NCBI GenBank assembly: GCA_963556255.1
Contig: OY744605.1
Span: forward strand, 11,147,379-11,211,378
From: Allolobophora icterica
Lineage: Eukaryota > Annelida > Clitellata > Crassiclitellata > Lumbricidae
Reading direction: 5' to 3'
DNA length: 64,000 nucleotides
Part shown: positions 1-10,699 of the stretch, piece after piece
How positions within the stretch are numbered: the stretch's first letter is position 1
Layout of the letters: each line of letters opens with the position of its first letter
Program-made: the position numbers and the translations under genes
The notes under the pieces: model-generated
Database searches by the model: none
Told to the model about the DNA's origin: nothing
What the model saw: only the letters and a program-made list of their open reading frames with translations

Positions 1-1543
1 GAAATTTATAATATATAAATTGAGATTGACTGTTGGGGTAATCGAGACTCGTGTAATGTGCCCCTTGCGGTGGTTTTGCGCTATATAGTACGCCCTTTCT
101 TGGAGCTATAGGGCCTACAGTCAACTGTGTTCATTACAACATACTTGTAGTACTTACACTAACTATGGAGCAGTATCTTTAAATGTCTGTACAATTATAA
201 TTTTCAAGGAATTAACCATTCATTTTGTAGACATACTACTTCATTTAGTTCTGTTTCTAACAAATTCATATAGTTCTGTGTGTAATAAAAGTTCGTGTTC
301 ATTACATACTTAGGTGGCAACGCTCTATTGGAGCAGTCAGCGGCAACCATACTGTTCGTTAGGTAACCCACAATGGTAGAAACAGTTTGTAATTTACCTT
401 GATAATACCATTAATTACTGTGATCACTTGGCCCAGGTTATTTACTTTCATCTGAGGCTTGGTTTCTACACACTAGCTTCCAAGAGAGTTTTTTACTGTC
501 CATCAGATAGACAGATAGATAGATAGATAGACAGTTCATTCAAGCAGTTGTACCTAAATCTGCTTAGACGGCCTAAACCTGGACTATGATTTTAGTTTGA
601 AACAAGCATGATTTAGACACATATTACAATGTAATAATGTTGTGCTATAGATATCTATAAATTGCATCTCATCGGTACATATTCGGACGTTCCACCAACT
701 TCAGTTGTTGCCGTGATTGTGGAACAATCGCCCATACTTTAATTGTGCTCAGGTGGCTGTAAAATTCTGGTATCTTGCAGCCAGATTTGACCTTCCTTAT
801 CTCCAGATCTTCTCTCACAGATTACAATCTTTTCTAGTATTCACATGAGGGTGACCACTGATTGATTGATGCTTTATTCTTTACGATAATTGGTAGGAGA
901 CATTAGATTAGTTAGAGGTGCTATATAAATTCGCAAATACAAATTTACAACGATGTCTTGCATCTCCTTAGGACATGTCGTTCCAGAGGCATGGCAAAAA
1001 AGATATTGTGATGCCATTGTGAGAAGAGATCTGTTGCAATTCGAATACATTCTTCAGATCTGTGATGACAAAATCTTCTTCCCAATTGGTTAGTAAGGAC
1101 CTCCATATATAAAATGTCTTAAACATTATAACACCTTTTAAGTATTCTTGAAAGCGTGAGTGTTTACTTGCACGTGCCATTATCTGTTTATACTAAAATG
1201 TAGTAGCTGACAGAGGAAGTCTGTTTCCTGCTTTGACCCCCAGAAAACACTTTTCGACCACTTGGGATCGCAACCCACAGGTTGGGAACCACTACTCTAG
1301 GCTGACCTTTGCACTTGTTGCACAAAATCTTATTGGCTGCAAAATGAAATTCCCTTCAGTATTTAATAAAACGTAATTTATGTAGGCACACATTTAAACC
1401 AAAATTGTGTAATCATAGGGTCATGTATTATGACCGATATTTAGTGTCCTGGCCTGCTTGGACAAAGTTCAGTCTTGAAATCAACCAAAATTTCTGTTAG
1501 CTTTGAAGACCTCAGAAAGAGAGCTGGTATCATACATGTATAT
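1..1543. other. Intergenic DNA, repeat fragments only
   Basis: No gene is supported here. Three items are visible. A GATA/GACA microsatellite lies at about 503-533. A LINE/SINE-type tail (attgattgatg and, further on, gaggtgctatataaatt) lies at about 860-935. A degraded 3' end of a hAT-type element lies near 1236-1296, recognisable from the 'gatcgcaacccacaggttgggaacca' type of ending (gatcgcaaccca, then caggttgggaacca). The rest is AT-rich and unremarkable. Upstream exons of the ankyrin gene could be hidden here, but I found none. Confidence 0.5.
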
Positions 1544-1872
1544 CAGCGGTTCTCAACCTGTGGTCCGCGGACCACAGGTGGTCCGCGGACCACCAGTGGT
1601 CCGCGGCCATCTGTCTGGTGGTCCGCGAGCAAGGCCTACAATTTATATTTTTACAATTTAAAACATGTAAACAGACAAAGTTTGTAAATTTGTGTTTTAT
1701 TTCAATCGCCAGAATCGGCTAGATAGCAGCAGGAAACTAATAATACACGGATTTATGGCAAAAAATTTCTTTTGTATTAATTTGGTTTTTGGCACAATTT
1801 TTAGTGGTGGTCCGCGACCGAGACACAAAATTGTTAACTGGTCCTTGAATCTCAAAAGGTTGAGAACCGCTG
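1544..1872. mobile_element. Non-autonomous hAT element (MITE), 329 bp, intact ends
   Basis: The terminal inverted repeats are CAGCGGTTCTCAACCT at the left and its complement AGGTTGAGAACCGCTG at the right. A perfect 8-bp target duplication, ATGTATAT, flanks them at 1536-1543 and 1873-1880. Internal GGTCCGCGG motifs are repeated near both ends. The terminus type and the 8-bp duplication are the established signature of the hAT superfamily. There is no coding capacity, so it was moved in trans. The perfect target duplication suggests a fairly recent insertion. Confidence 0.93.
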
Positions 1873-1963
1873 ATGTATATAAAGTAAAATAGTAGATATT
1901 GCAGGTGAAGCTCCAATTCGCCTAAAGCATCCAAATGCCAGTAATAACAACTGCATTTTTATT

Positions 1964-4900
1964 ATGACAAATAACTGTGTCATCATTCTTACAGAATCCT
2001 CAGAAGGTTGTCCTTGTTGGTTTGTAAGAATCGAGACATGGAAACCGTGGGAAATCATTGGTTATCCTCAATGTCAACGCTTGGCAGAAAGAATTTCCTC
2101 TGGTACGTGTGATTGCATCAACACCCATCACAGTAGACTTGTCTGGTTTTCAAGTATGCATTTGGCTTGCTACTATGGCCAGCTGGAAATCGTAAAGCAC
2201 CTTTTGCAGTTTTATAAAACTGCTGCAGAGTTTCAAGAGAATGCACTATTAACACCACTGATGGTGAGTTTAATTATTACTCAGCTGTATGTAAAATGCA
2301 TGTCCTAAAAGCTATCATGTAGGGTTCTGTGATATATATGTAGTTTCGGGATGCACATAGTTATGCGTGCGTGTGTGTGTATAATTGTATGTATAAATGT
2401 ATATTGATTGTTAGAGGTCCCTTAAAATAAAGACGATTCTCACTTTTGGTTATGATAATACGCAACAAGTATACCTTTTCAAAAATAAAATCAGGAGCAC
2501 AATCGTAGAGAGAATTGCAGTAATCAAGCTTTGAGTGAACAATGGAGGTAGCAATGGTGGAGGCAGTTTTAAGGTCGAGCATGGGCCGGATGCGGCAGAG
2601 GTCACGAATGTGCATGAAGCAGGAGCTCAAGAGGTTGAAGATGTGGTTAGAGAAAGAGAAGTGTGAATCAAAAGTAATACCAAGATTGCAGACATGGGAG
2701 TCAGAGGTGAAAGTAAGAGACGAGTTAGTCGATAGGAATATGGAAGGGTCAGGGATTTTTCTTGATTTCATCAGGAAGGCCTTGGATGATGAATTCAGTT
2801 TTGGAGGGGTTAAGGCAGAGAAGACTGGATGACATCCATTGAGAGACTAGGTTAACCAACTCAAGCAGTTTTGCGATGGAAGTGGAAAAGAAGCCTTGAG
2901 GACATCACAAGAGAGTAGGGAGGGGTTTGTGACTCCTGAGCTGTGGCTGGAGGCTTTAACAGAGAAAGATCGGGAGAACAAGTAGGACTGGAACCAGAGC
3001 AGAGCAGTACCAGAGACGCCAAACAAGAAGATAGTCATTGAAGAACGAGGCTGTGATCGATGGTGTCAAATGCGTCACAGATGTGTAGAAAACAGAGGCA
3101 GGAGACTTGCTGTTGGCTGACGACAGAGACCAGTATATTGTACAGAGAGGCAAGTAGAATCTTTATGGAACAGTGTTTAATGAAGCCAGATTGGTGGAGA
3201 TGGAGAAGTGAATTAGAAGAGAGGTAATCGTTTAGCCGGGAATGGACCGTTCGATTAGTTAACTTAGATAGAAAGGAAAGATTGGACATGGCCCACATGG
3301 GACGGTAGTTAGATAAGTTTTCCTTGTCAAGATTTGCTTTTTTGAGAAGTGAAGTTATGAGAGAGTGCTTAAATACTGTAACTTAGATTTGGTCTTTGAT
3401 GATTCACTAGTTGATGCGCTGCAGGTGTTCACATGCTTTACTTAAACAAATGGTCTTCCTGATTGCTTACAGGTTACCTCACTAAGCGATGCAAAGGAAG
3501 TAGCGCCGAGTATTGCTTTGTTACTAATTGAGGGAGGAGCGGACATTGATGAAAAGGAAGAAAATGGATTCACTGCTCTACACTTTGCCGTTATTAATAA
3601 TAACACAGAGCTGGTGAAGCTCTATCTTCAGTGCGGTGGCAGTGTCAATAGTTTAGCCTACTGGTATATTATTGTTGACAGTGCGGAAAGTCCATCGGCC
3701 GATATATCCGGAATTTCACCTTTGTGGCTGGCCACTAAATTTCTTGATAGCACAGATTGCGAAGAACTGCTGCTTGCTGCTGGTGCCGATGTAATCGACT
3801 GTGACTCATGCTACTGCCCTCTTTATGCAGTTGTATGCAAAAGAGGCTTAGAGGCGGCTCTACGTTACATCAGAAGCACCACATTCGACATCAACCTTCG
3901 CTTTCCCATCACTGGCAATCATCTCATGAAGGCTGTTGATGCATATTTTTCTTCAGGTGAGTTGTCAAAATGAACTTCTTTTTCACTAGTGGCTCATCCA
4001 TAAAATGCGTCTGTAAAATGACATACTTTGGACCCCTCCCTCCCCTTGTCCACATCCTTACCCTCCCTCCCCTTTGTGGACGTCTTCATCAGAGGTCGAC
4101 TGGCTACAAGACTCCTGCGGGGTTGGAGCATGGACTCACATACCCATCAACAGACTTTTCGTTTCTGTTTTACATGCCAAACTTGAATCGAATCCACTTT
4201 TAATGTCATCATTCTTTTTTTGTACTATTATTCCATAGTCCCTGTGGTTATTAAAGTGTAAGTTTATTAGTGTGAGCTGCTTAGCGTGACATAAACAGAA
4301 GTTCAGGCACAAAAGATACAACCTAACATGTATATTATATGCTGGGGGGCGGGGGGGGAAATGTCCAGGGGGTAATGTCCTGATCCCCAAATTATATGAA
4401 GTGTGTTCTTGTCATATAATTTCGAAGCATTATCATCTAACTGCTTCATAGGTTCCGATTAGGAATTGTTAAAGCCACCCTATCAGATAAAGACTGAGGT
4501 TCATGTTGATGTGTGTATCTGGACATTTGTGTAGCGCTTGTGCTAACATTATTATTATTATCATTATTATTTAATATTAGGAGCTTCTGTCATGCTGGTA
4601 CCTAGTGCAGAAGACTATAATCTATGGCATTGATTGTAATCATTATAAGCAGAATAATTAACCTGCTGTGACTATGATGATAGTAATGTTAATGAAGAAT
4701 AGCATGACGATATTTTACAGGTGACGCATACAGAAGTGTGTGGTTTGAAATAATCAAGTATTACTTGGAGACGGGAATTGATGTCAACATTGAAGATGAA
4801 GGTCTGCTCACGGCTATTTACTGGCCAGCATGCAATCGCCACTGTGAATTGACGGAACTCTTGGTGTCATACGGAGCTAATGTAAACCAAGCAAGCTGTG

Positions 4901-5448
4901 ATGGTATTACCCCACTGATGCATGCCTTGAATTATCCATCAGATATACCAAATGCCAGCGAAGACGCCCGAAACTATGTGCATCTTCTCCTTGAAAACGG
5001 AGTCAATCCAAATGCTGTGGACGATTATGGTTTCAACGCTCTGTTCTATGGGATTACCAGTGGAGAACAAGACGTTTCTCATGTTAAGATTCTGCTTGAC
5101 TATAACGCAGACATGGGAGGCGTTTATAGTGGAGATATGTATGATTCACCCAGATCGTTACTCTACGTTGCATACGACAGTCTCAACTTCAACGCTGCGG
5201 AACTCTTATTGGAATACGGTTGCGACATAGCGAAAGAGAACTGGCTGCTCGACACTGAACATCTTCCTAGAGGGCTGATAGGAAATGATGACTTGTACAA
5301 CAACCTCCTTGAGCTTTACCAAAATCCAGTGGATTTGCTGGTTCTTTGTCGCATACAGTTGCGTCGACTGTTAGGAAGACATATAAGAAAAGCAGTAACA
5401 AAGTTAGGTTTACCTAAAGCTCTAGAAAACTTTATTACTTTTAAGTGA
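1964..5448 (+). CDS. Ankyrin-repeat and SOCS-box (ASB-like) protein, 3 exons
   Basis: The coding exons are 1964-2263, 3473-3956 and 4721-5448 (stop at the end). All junctions are GT-AG and the phases agree (0, then 1), giving 503 aa. Ankyrin units are visible throughout: SSMHLACYYGQLEIVKHLL in exon 1, GFTALHFAVINNNTELVKLYL in exon 2, then AIYWPACNRHCELTELLVSYG and GITPLMHAL in exon 3. The C-terminus LLVLCRIQLRRLLGRHIRK, then LGLPKALENFITF, has the spacing of a SOCS box, which in ASB proteins recruits Elongin B/C and Cullin-5 to make a ubiquitin ligase whose ankyrin face binds the substrate. The start is uncertain: a good acceptor (cttacag) at 1994 would make this exon internal, with earlier exons missed. 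The first intron carries an antisense LINE relic. I cannot assign a particular ASB orthologue. Confidence 0.85.
2430..3340 (-). mobile_element. Degenerate CR1/Rex1-like LINE reverse transcriptase relic
   Basis: On the minus strand, broken frames read in order SNLSFLSKLTNRTVHSRLND, FIKHCSIKILLASLYN, DAFDTIDHS, FGVSGTALLWFQSYLFSRSF, then LGITFDSHFSFSNHI and SKLDYCNSLYD. This is the order of blocks in non-LTR reverse transcriptases: thumb/fingers, the FDTIDH palm motif, then the post-catalytic segment. Several frameshifts separate the pieces, and no full YADD box survives in one frame with the rest. It lies antisense inside the first intron of the ankyrin/SOCS gene and is not expected to be active. 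Confidence 0.8.
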
Positions 5449-5855
5449 ACATTGACTTTCATCATTTCATGAGCCTTATATGTTAACAAACTGAATATGT
5501 GATTAAACAGACATATTCATGTACCATTAAGTGAAAATCAATTTGCTGCATGTACGTTAATTTCAGTTACGTGAAAACTTGTTTTTTAGGCTATTATCCT
5601 ATACAGATATGTTGCTGGATGTATTTCATGCAAATCTTATTCAGGGAAATTTTCGTATTCTGTGTCTTTCTGTTTATCCTCTTGCGTTGATCTGTATTTT
5701 TAAGCAGTTTAGGTACGGTAATTAAAAATACAGTACAACTGTGTATGATATTGCCCTCCTTCCAACGTTCAAAAGTGAACATCCATCCAGCATTTAAAAG
5801 TGAGTACAACACCGATGGCACAGCGCAGTTGTAAGTGAAGGACTTGTCCAAGGTC

Positions 5856-5904
<49 letters not shown>
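5856..5904. repeat. (AAT)n microsatellite with adjoining SINE scrap
   Basis: About 16 uninterrupted AAT units. The preceding 30 bases (gtgaaggacttgtccaagg) match the complement of the SINE core seen at 37.2 kb, so the microsatellite probably grew at a SINE end. Confidence 0.9.
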
Positions 5905-5937
5905 TTCTTTATTATTTCAAACTGACAGATGCAGTAA

Positions 5938-6392
5938 GGGGCCATCCACATATTACGTACGCACTTAGGGGGGAGGGGGGTCGGATTTTGGCGATTTTGC
6001 GTACGGGTGCGAACGGGGGGGGGAGGGGGGGTAACAAAATGTGTACGTACCCAAAATAAATTTCTAATTATGACGTCCACATTAGCCTATTTATAACTCT
6101 GTATTATCCTATAGTCGTCCCATGGCATTTTATTACATTATATAAAAGCCATGTGCAGTTATTCTGTGCTGTGAACGACACCTATAATTTGTCTATATTG
6201 GCCCTTCAATAATCTGGCCTAAAGTGCAGACAGGCTGCCTGGAGACACTTTCTGCAGCTGGTCATCGGGGGGGGGGGTGCGCGTCAAACGTACGTACTCA
6301 GGGGGTGGTGGTGGAAGAAAGTACGCTTGCGAACAGGGGGGGAGGGGTCCAATTTTCCCGGATTTTTGTGTACATAATATATGGATGGCCCC
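5938..6392. mobile_element. MITE with GGGGCCATCC termini, probably PIF/Harbinger-like
   Basis: The left end is GGGGCCATCCACATATTACG and the right end is the imperfect complement (tacataatatatggatggcccc, split as tacataatatat and ggatggcccc). The flanking trinucleotide TAA occurs on both sides. A 3-bp TAA/TWA duplication and GG-rich termini are typical of PIF/Harbinger. The interior contains poly-G runs and two copies of a 'gtacgtac...gcgaac' phrase but no coding frame. Superfamily assignment is inferred from the ends only. Confidence 0.65.
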
Positions 6393-6886
6393 TAAGAGTA
6401 CATTGAAACATGTCAGTACAATCAAGAATCTTAACACGTTTTGGCAGCCATGCAAGGCGCCGCCCTGGAGGCGGTTACAGGTATCGAACCAGTCAATAAA
6501 CGAATATTTGATTTGATTGCGTTCTAATGCTGTCCTGGCCACGAGTGTTACGGTGTTACCATTACTCTATCCCCCTCTCCTTAACTTGTTCTTATCCGAC
6601 CCCCGATTTATACAAGGCAAGCTTCGTAGGCTCCCAGAAATCATGGGTGAGTTAGCTGAAGAGGTGAGGTAATGATCCGGAAGTGTTGAGGGAGGTTCGA
6701 ATCCAAGAAGAAGATGAGGTACCCGGTATCATCCTACATCCACAGTTCAGTGCGCTCGTGGATCGAAAACAAATCCTGGTGCATCACCAAGGAAGACAAC
6801 TGTCCTCCATCCGAGGAGGCCACTTCTGGAATCCTGGTAGATCCGCTTCCGGAAGCTAACCCCGGGCAGTTGGATGGAATGAACAA

Positions 6887-6888
<2 letters not shown>
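6393..6888. other. Non-coding stretch, no assignment
   Basis: Nothing convincing is present. A short 'gggaggttcgaatccaag' segment near 6688 resembles a tRNA-SINE B box, but no head or tail accompanies it. Confidence 0.4.
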
Positions 6889-6982
<94 letters not shown>

Positions 6983-7084
6983 CGTTGGCACATACACTGA
7001 CAGATCTCCCCCCATTTTTTGATGGAGCATTTGCTCAAAGGTTTCTATGGAGTAGACGCCCCTGTAACTTTATACTACATGAAG

Positions 7085-7168
<84 letters not shown>
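6889..7168. repeat. Two (TA)n tracts
   Basis: (TA)n tracts at 6889-6981 and 7088-7168 are separated by 106 bp that form one arm of an inverted repeat. Open frames encoding YIYIYI across them are artefacts. Confidence 0.95.
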
Positions 7169-7169
<1 letters not shown>

Positions 7170-7351
7170 CAGTGTTCATTTCGTCCTCGCATATATATCT
7201 GACAAGGCAAAGGTACCAGGGCTTGATATACCTCTTCTTCTTCTGGGGTTTGAACATGTAGTATAAAGTTACAGGGGCGTCTACTCCATAGATACCTTGG
7301 AGCAAATGCTCCATCAAAAAATTGGGGGGGAGATCTGTCAGTGTATGTGCC
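6987..7351. repeat. Long inverted repeat, arms about 95 bp
   Basis: The arm at 6987-7080 (ggcacatacactgacag ... tatactacat) is repeated as its complement at 7256-7351 with a few mismatches. The loop of about 175 bp includes the second (TA)n. The right arm overlaps the start of the hAT-like MITE at 7272 and includes its target-site flank. The left arm repeats both, so this looks like an inverted duplication of a MITE end plus its host DNA. Confidence 0.85.
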
Positions 7352-7429
7352 ATCAACAATGGGGGGAGGGGAAGAGTAGGGAAGGGGAGGGGAAGTTGCT
7401 CCAATGACTTCGGGGGATAGACGCCCCTG
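7272..7429. mobile_element. Small hAT-type MITE (CAGGGGCGTCTA ends)
   Basis: It begins CAGGGGCGTCTACTCC and ends GGGGGATAGACGCCCCTG, an inverted terminal repeat of at least 12 bp. The flanks TAAAGTTA (7264-7271) and GAAAGTTA (7430-7437) agree at 7 of 8 bases. A related copy lies at 40243-40731. Confidence 0.75.
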
Positions 7430-7674
7430 GAAAGTTATCCAGTAAATTCTCCCCTATTTTGCGCGAAAATTAGGTCCAAAAAGAATTTGACGCAGTTAAC
7501 TGCCGATCATAAAGAAAGTAAAAGTTCCTCTGACAATTTAAAAACCTTTCATCAGTTCTAACTCTGTATGAAATCTTTTGCGAACTCAACTTTTTTCATT
7601 GTCGATTTAACACGATTTAACACAATCACCAACGACGATCATTTTCTAATAACAGGCTACTTGTCGACATAAAT

Positions 7675-9216
7675 GAGTCATTTTCCGGTAAATGCATAAA
7701 TTGACAATTCAGCTGTCCCCGGTCATTTCTCAGAAAACAATACCTAGTCTGATCATGCTAAGTGATTAGATTAAAACGTTATTGATCAGTCAACAATTTA
7801 AGACCTTTGAAAGTAATTCAGAGCAATAAAATAATTTATTAAAATTTATTTTGAATTTAAAATGGTCCACTCCGTTACCGTCCCTAGGCTATAGTAGGCT
7901 ACATATTGCTTTCGTCTACAATTTCAAAATGATTTGCATTAAACCAAGAAATGTGACTGTTTCTTTTAAAATAAACATAATTGCATATTTCTAAATACAA
8001 CTTGGTGAACCGGATCTTCAGTATAATTTTTAAAAATATATTTTAACTTGTCCCGGAAAATTATGTCCGCTCCGTTAACATGTAAAAATGATCTCGTATC
8101 TCACAACCCTTTCAGTTCTTTGGTCTCGCAACTTAACACATCTCTTCTGTGAAGATCTATGTAAGTAAGTATGTCTTAATACAGGATCTGAATGATAAGA
8201 CAAATTTCTTACAAATTTTCATTTATTACGTACCTCATGTGTTTTTTCATTATACATCCACTCCGTTACTGCATTTTTGCAATGATTATGAATAAATTTA
8301 ATATAAATAATATTTTTAATATAACATTTATAAGGTATATAATGAGTGTACCGACGATTAATGTGGACGCATGAGAGATAATATTATATTTACCATGCTG
8401 ATACACAAATTGTCCACTCCGTTAACTGTCCACTCCGTTACCATAAATGTGACCCTTGATCGATGTACTAAAATTTATTCCGCTGTCAGGATAAGTCGTC
8501 TATTTAAATTATCATTTCTAATACAGCTTATATAACAATATATTACATTTTTAATAAATTTTTGTTTCGGCAGACTGTTTTTTAAAAAGTTCACTTTTCA
8601 CATTCTGTGCTCAATTCTCGACGGATGGTAATGGAGTGGACCTTTTTATGGTAATTTTTTTTATGTAATTTTGATGTTATGAGCAGATTTTTAAGACACC
8701 ATCATAAATATTTTAATGTTTTTTTGTTCATTTGATCACTGGTAATGATTGGCTCAAGTGATTTTTATTTTGTTAGCCAAAAAAAATACAGTCAACTTTA
8801 CATTGATTAGATTTTATATTTTTCTTTCGGTAACGGAGTGGACTTTCTTAACAAAATTTAAAATGTGATGGAATTAAATAATCATTTGTATTGTAATTTC
8901 TTTTTATATTTCTTTTATTAACATTAATACTAAAAACATATTGGCATGTCAAACTACGCAGTAGGAAGCTGTATACTATATATAAATGGCTCATATGTGT
9001 TTTGGTAACGGAGTAACTGAGTGGACAAACATTTTCGTAGGGCTATTTTCTTTCTGCTAAAAACTTCATAATTTTACATATTAGTGCAAAACCAAATATA
9101 TATTAGTGAAATAGAAATATTAAAGACTTGCTCCAAACAAAAATCAATGTAATTTGCAAAAAAAATTTTTTTGCTTCTTCAATTAGTGAATGTGACATAT
9201 TACCGGAAAATGACTC
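7675..9216. mobile_element. Non-autonomous DNA transposon, 17-bp TIRs, mirrored 15-mers
   Basis: The ends are a perfect 17-bp inverted repeat, GAGTCATTTTCCGGTAA (7675-7691 and complement 9200-9216), flanked by AAAT on both sides (7671-7674, 9217-9220). The AT-rich interior has no long frame. It holds a 15-mer, GTCCACTCCGTTACC or close variants, in forward orientation at 7865, 8065, 8256, 8412 and 8428, and in reverse orientation at 8627, 8829 and 9004 (the last split by an 8-bp insertion). Opposed arrays of subterminal repeats are usually transposase-binding sites, but I do not recognise the family. A 4-bp AAAT duplication would fit only a few superfamilies. Confidence 0.75.
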
Positions 9217-9220
9217 AAAT

Positions 9221-10690
9221 ACTGCCGAGTGACGAATTCAGAGGTGTGTAAATAGACAACGGTCTGAATTTTCAGCAATTCATAGTTTTACGTTTTCTGA
9301 GGCTTTCGCGCTTTTATTTGTTGAATTTCTCCTTAAAATCTTTTTGTATATTTTTATATCGATTAATTTTCCGCGTTTTGCAATTTTTGGAGTGGAGTCT
9401 CCCGCCTTAGCACCACCTACGAACGTTTCCAGTGTGTTCCCACCCACGATATATTGATTGGCCAAGTGGCTTTGCCTATCTATTTCAGAAAATATACATG
9501 CCTGACCGACTGGTCAGATATGCTTTGTGTGCGTACCGACAGACAGACAGAAAACATTTTAGGCTGAGTCAATAATTACAATAGCTGGAACTTTGCCAAT
9601 TTGAGCCCAAAACGCGAAATGTGCCTGCCTGCATTAATTTTTATCTCTCTGTATTTGTGTGCTTACATTATGTGTATCCAACACGTACAAGGGAAACAGT
9701 TAATTTAGGTCGCAGCATTATAAACAAACGTTGGAACTTTGCCAATTTTAAAATGACGCAACGATTAGGACTACGTCATCGCTTTGTTAGTCGTAGCTCA
9801 GAACTCAACGGAGACAGAGTAGACCAAACTAAATATAAGATGTCTATGGGAGAGAGACGAAATGTTTCCAGAATATGCAGTTCTTCGTCGAAGTTCTTCA
9901 GATTTATGCTGCGCCAGCTTCTATTTCCATCGAATCTTCATCGAAGGGTATGAGGTCAACCCAGATAATTACAAAACATCGAATTTTTATCGAAATTTGC
10001 ATCTAAAATATCGAGTTATCGACCTGTGAGGTAGAAATCTCGAAGTGATTTGCGTTTTTTGATGAGACTCAGTAATTTCTATAGGGCCTAGCGCCGAAAG
10101 ATAATTTATTGACTTTTTTGTATTTTTTAGTTTAAGTTCCTTTATTTATTTATTTTTTATTTGAATATTTTAATTTTTAAGTAAGCTATAGAGACTAGGT
10201 GACTTCTATAACATCGCAATATTTAATTTATTTATTTTAATTTCTTATTCATGTAGGTCTAATTAAATACACTGAAATAGCTCGCAGTCCACTTAGACTC
10301 AGTAACTCATATAGCGCCGCATTTCATTTTTGGCTGTTTTGTTCGAGACGCATTTTGCAGGAAACGCTTCTGCCGGCCATGACGTCATCATAAGCTGTAG
10401 TTAAACACCAAATGTAGGCCTAGGGCCTACAACTGTTCATAGCATAAGAAAGCAGGCCTATATGATACCTAGACACATCAAATACATTCAGACACATTCA
10501 AATAGTAGGCCTACGGCCGCCAACCGGTATACATCTGAATATATCTGAGCAATTGCATGGCACCTTTCAGGTATCTAAAAAACGCTGATCATTGTTATCG
10601 ATGTCCCGATTTAGTTTATTTTAATTACTTCTATAATCCTAATCGTAACCTCAAAACTTTTTATGCGCCACTTGAAACCAAGCGCAGGGC
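9221..10690. other. Non-coding, unassigned
   Basis: No gene is recognised. The phrase ggaactttgccaatttgag near 9589 recurs as ggaactttgccaatttt near 9732. Just before the minisatellite (10685-10700) the text gcagggcaccagcttatcc matches a dispersed repeat also present near 24055 and 46010, so the minisatellite seems to begin inside a copy of that repeat. Confidence 0.45.
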
Positions 10691-10699
10691 ACCAGCTTA

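Noticed and set aside
2542..2832. Plus-strand 96-codon frame
   Set aside because: It is the antisense shadow of a LINE reverse transcriptase relic.
6714..7404. Frames encoding YIYIYI
   Set aside because: Translation of (TA)n microsatellites.
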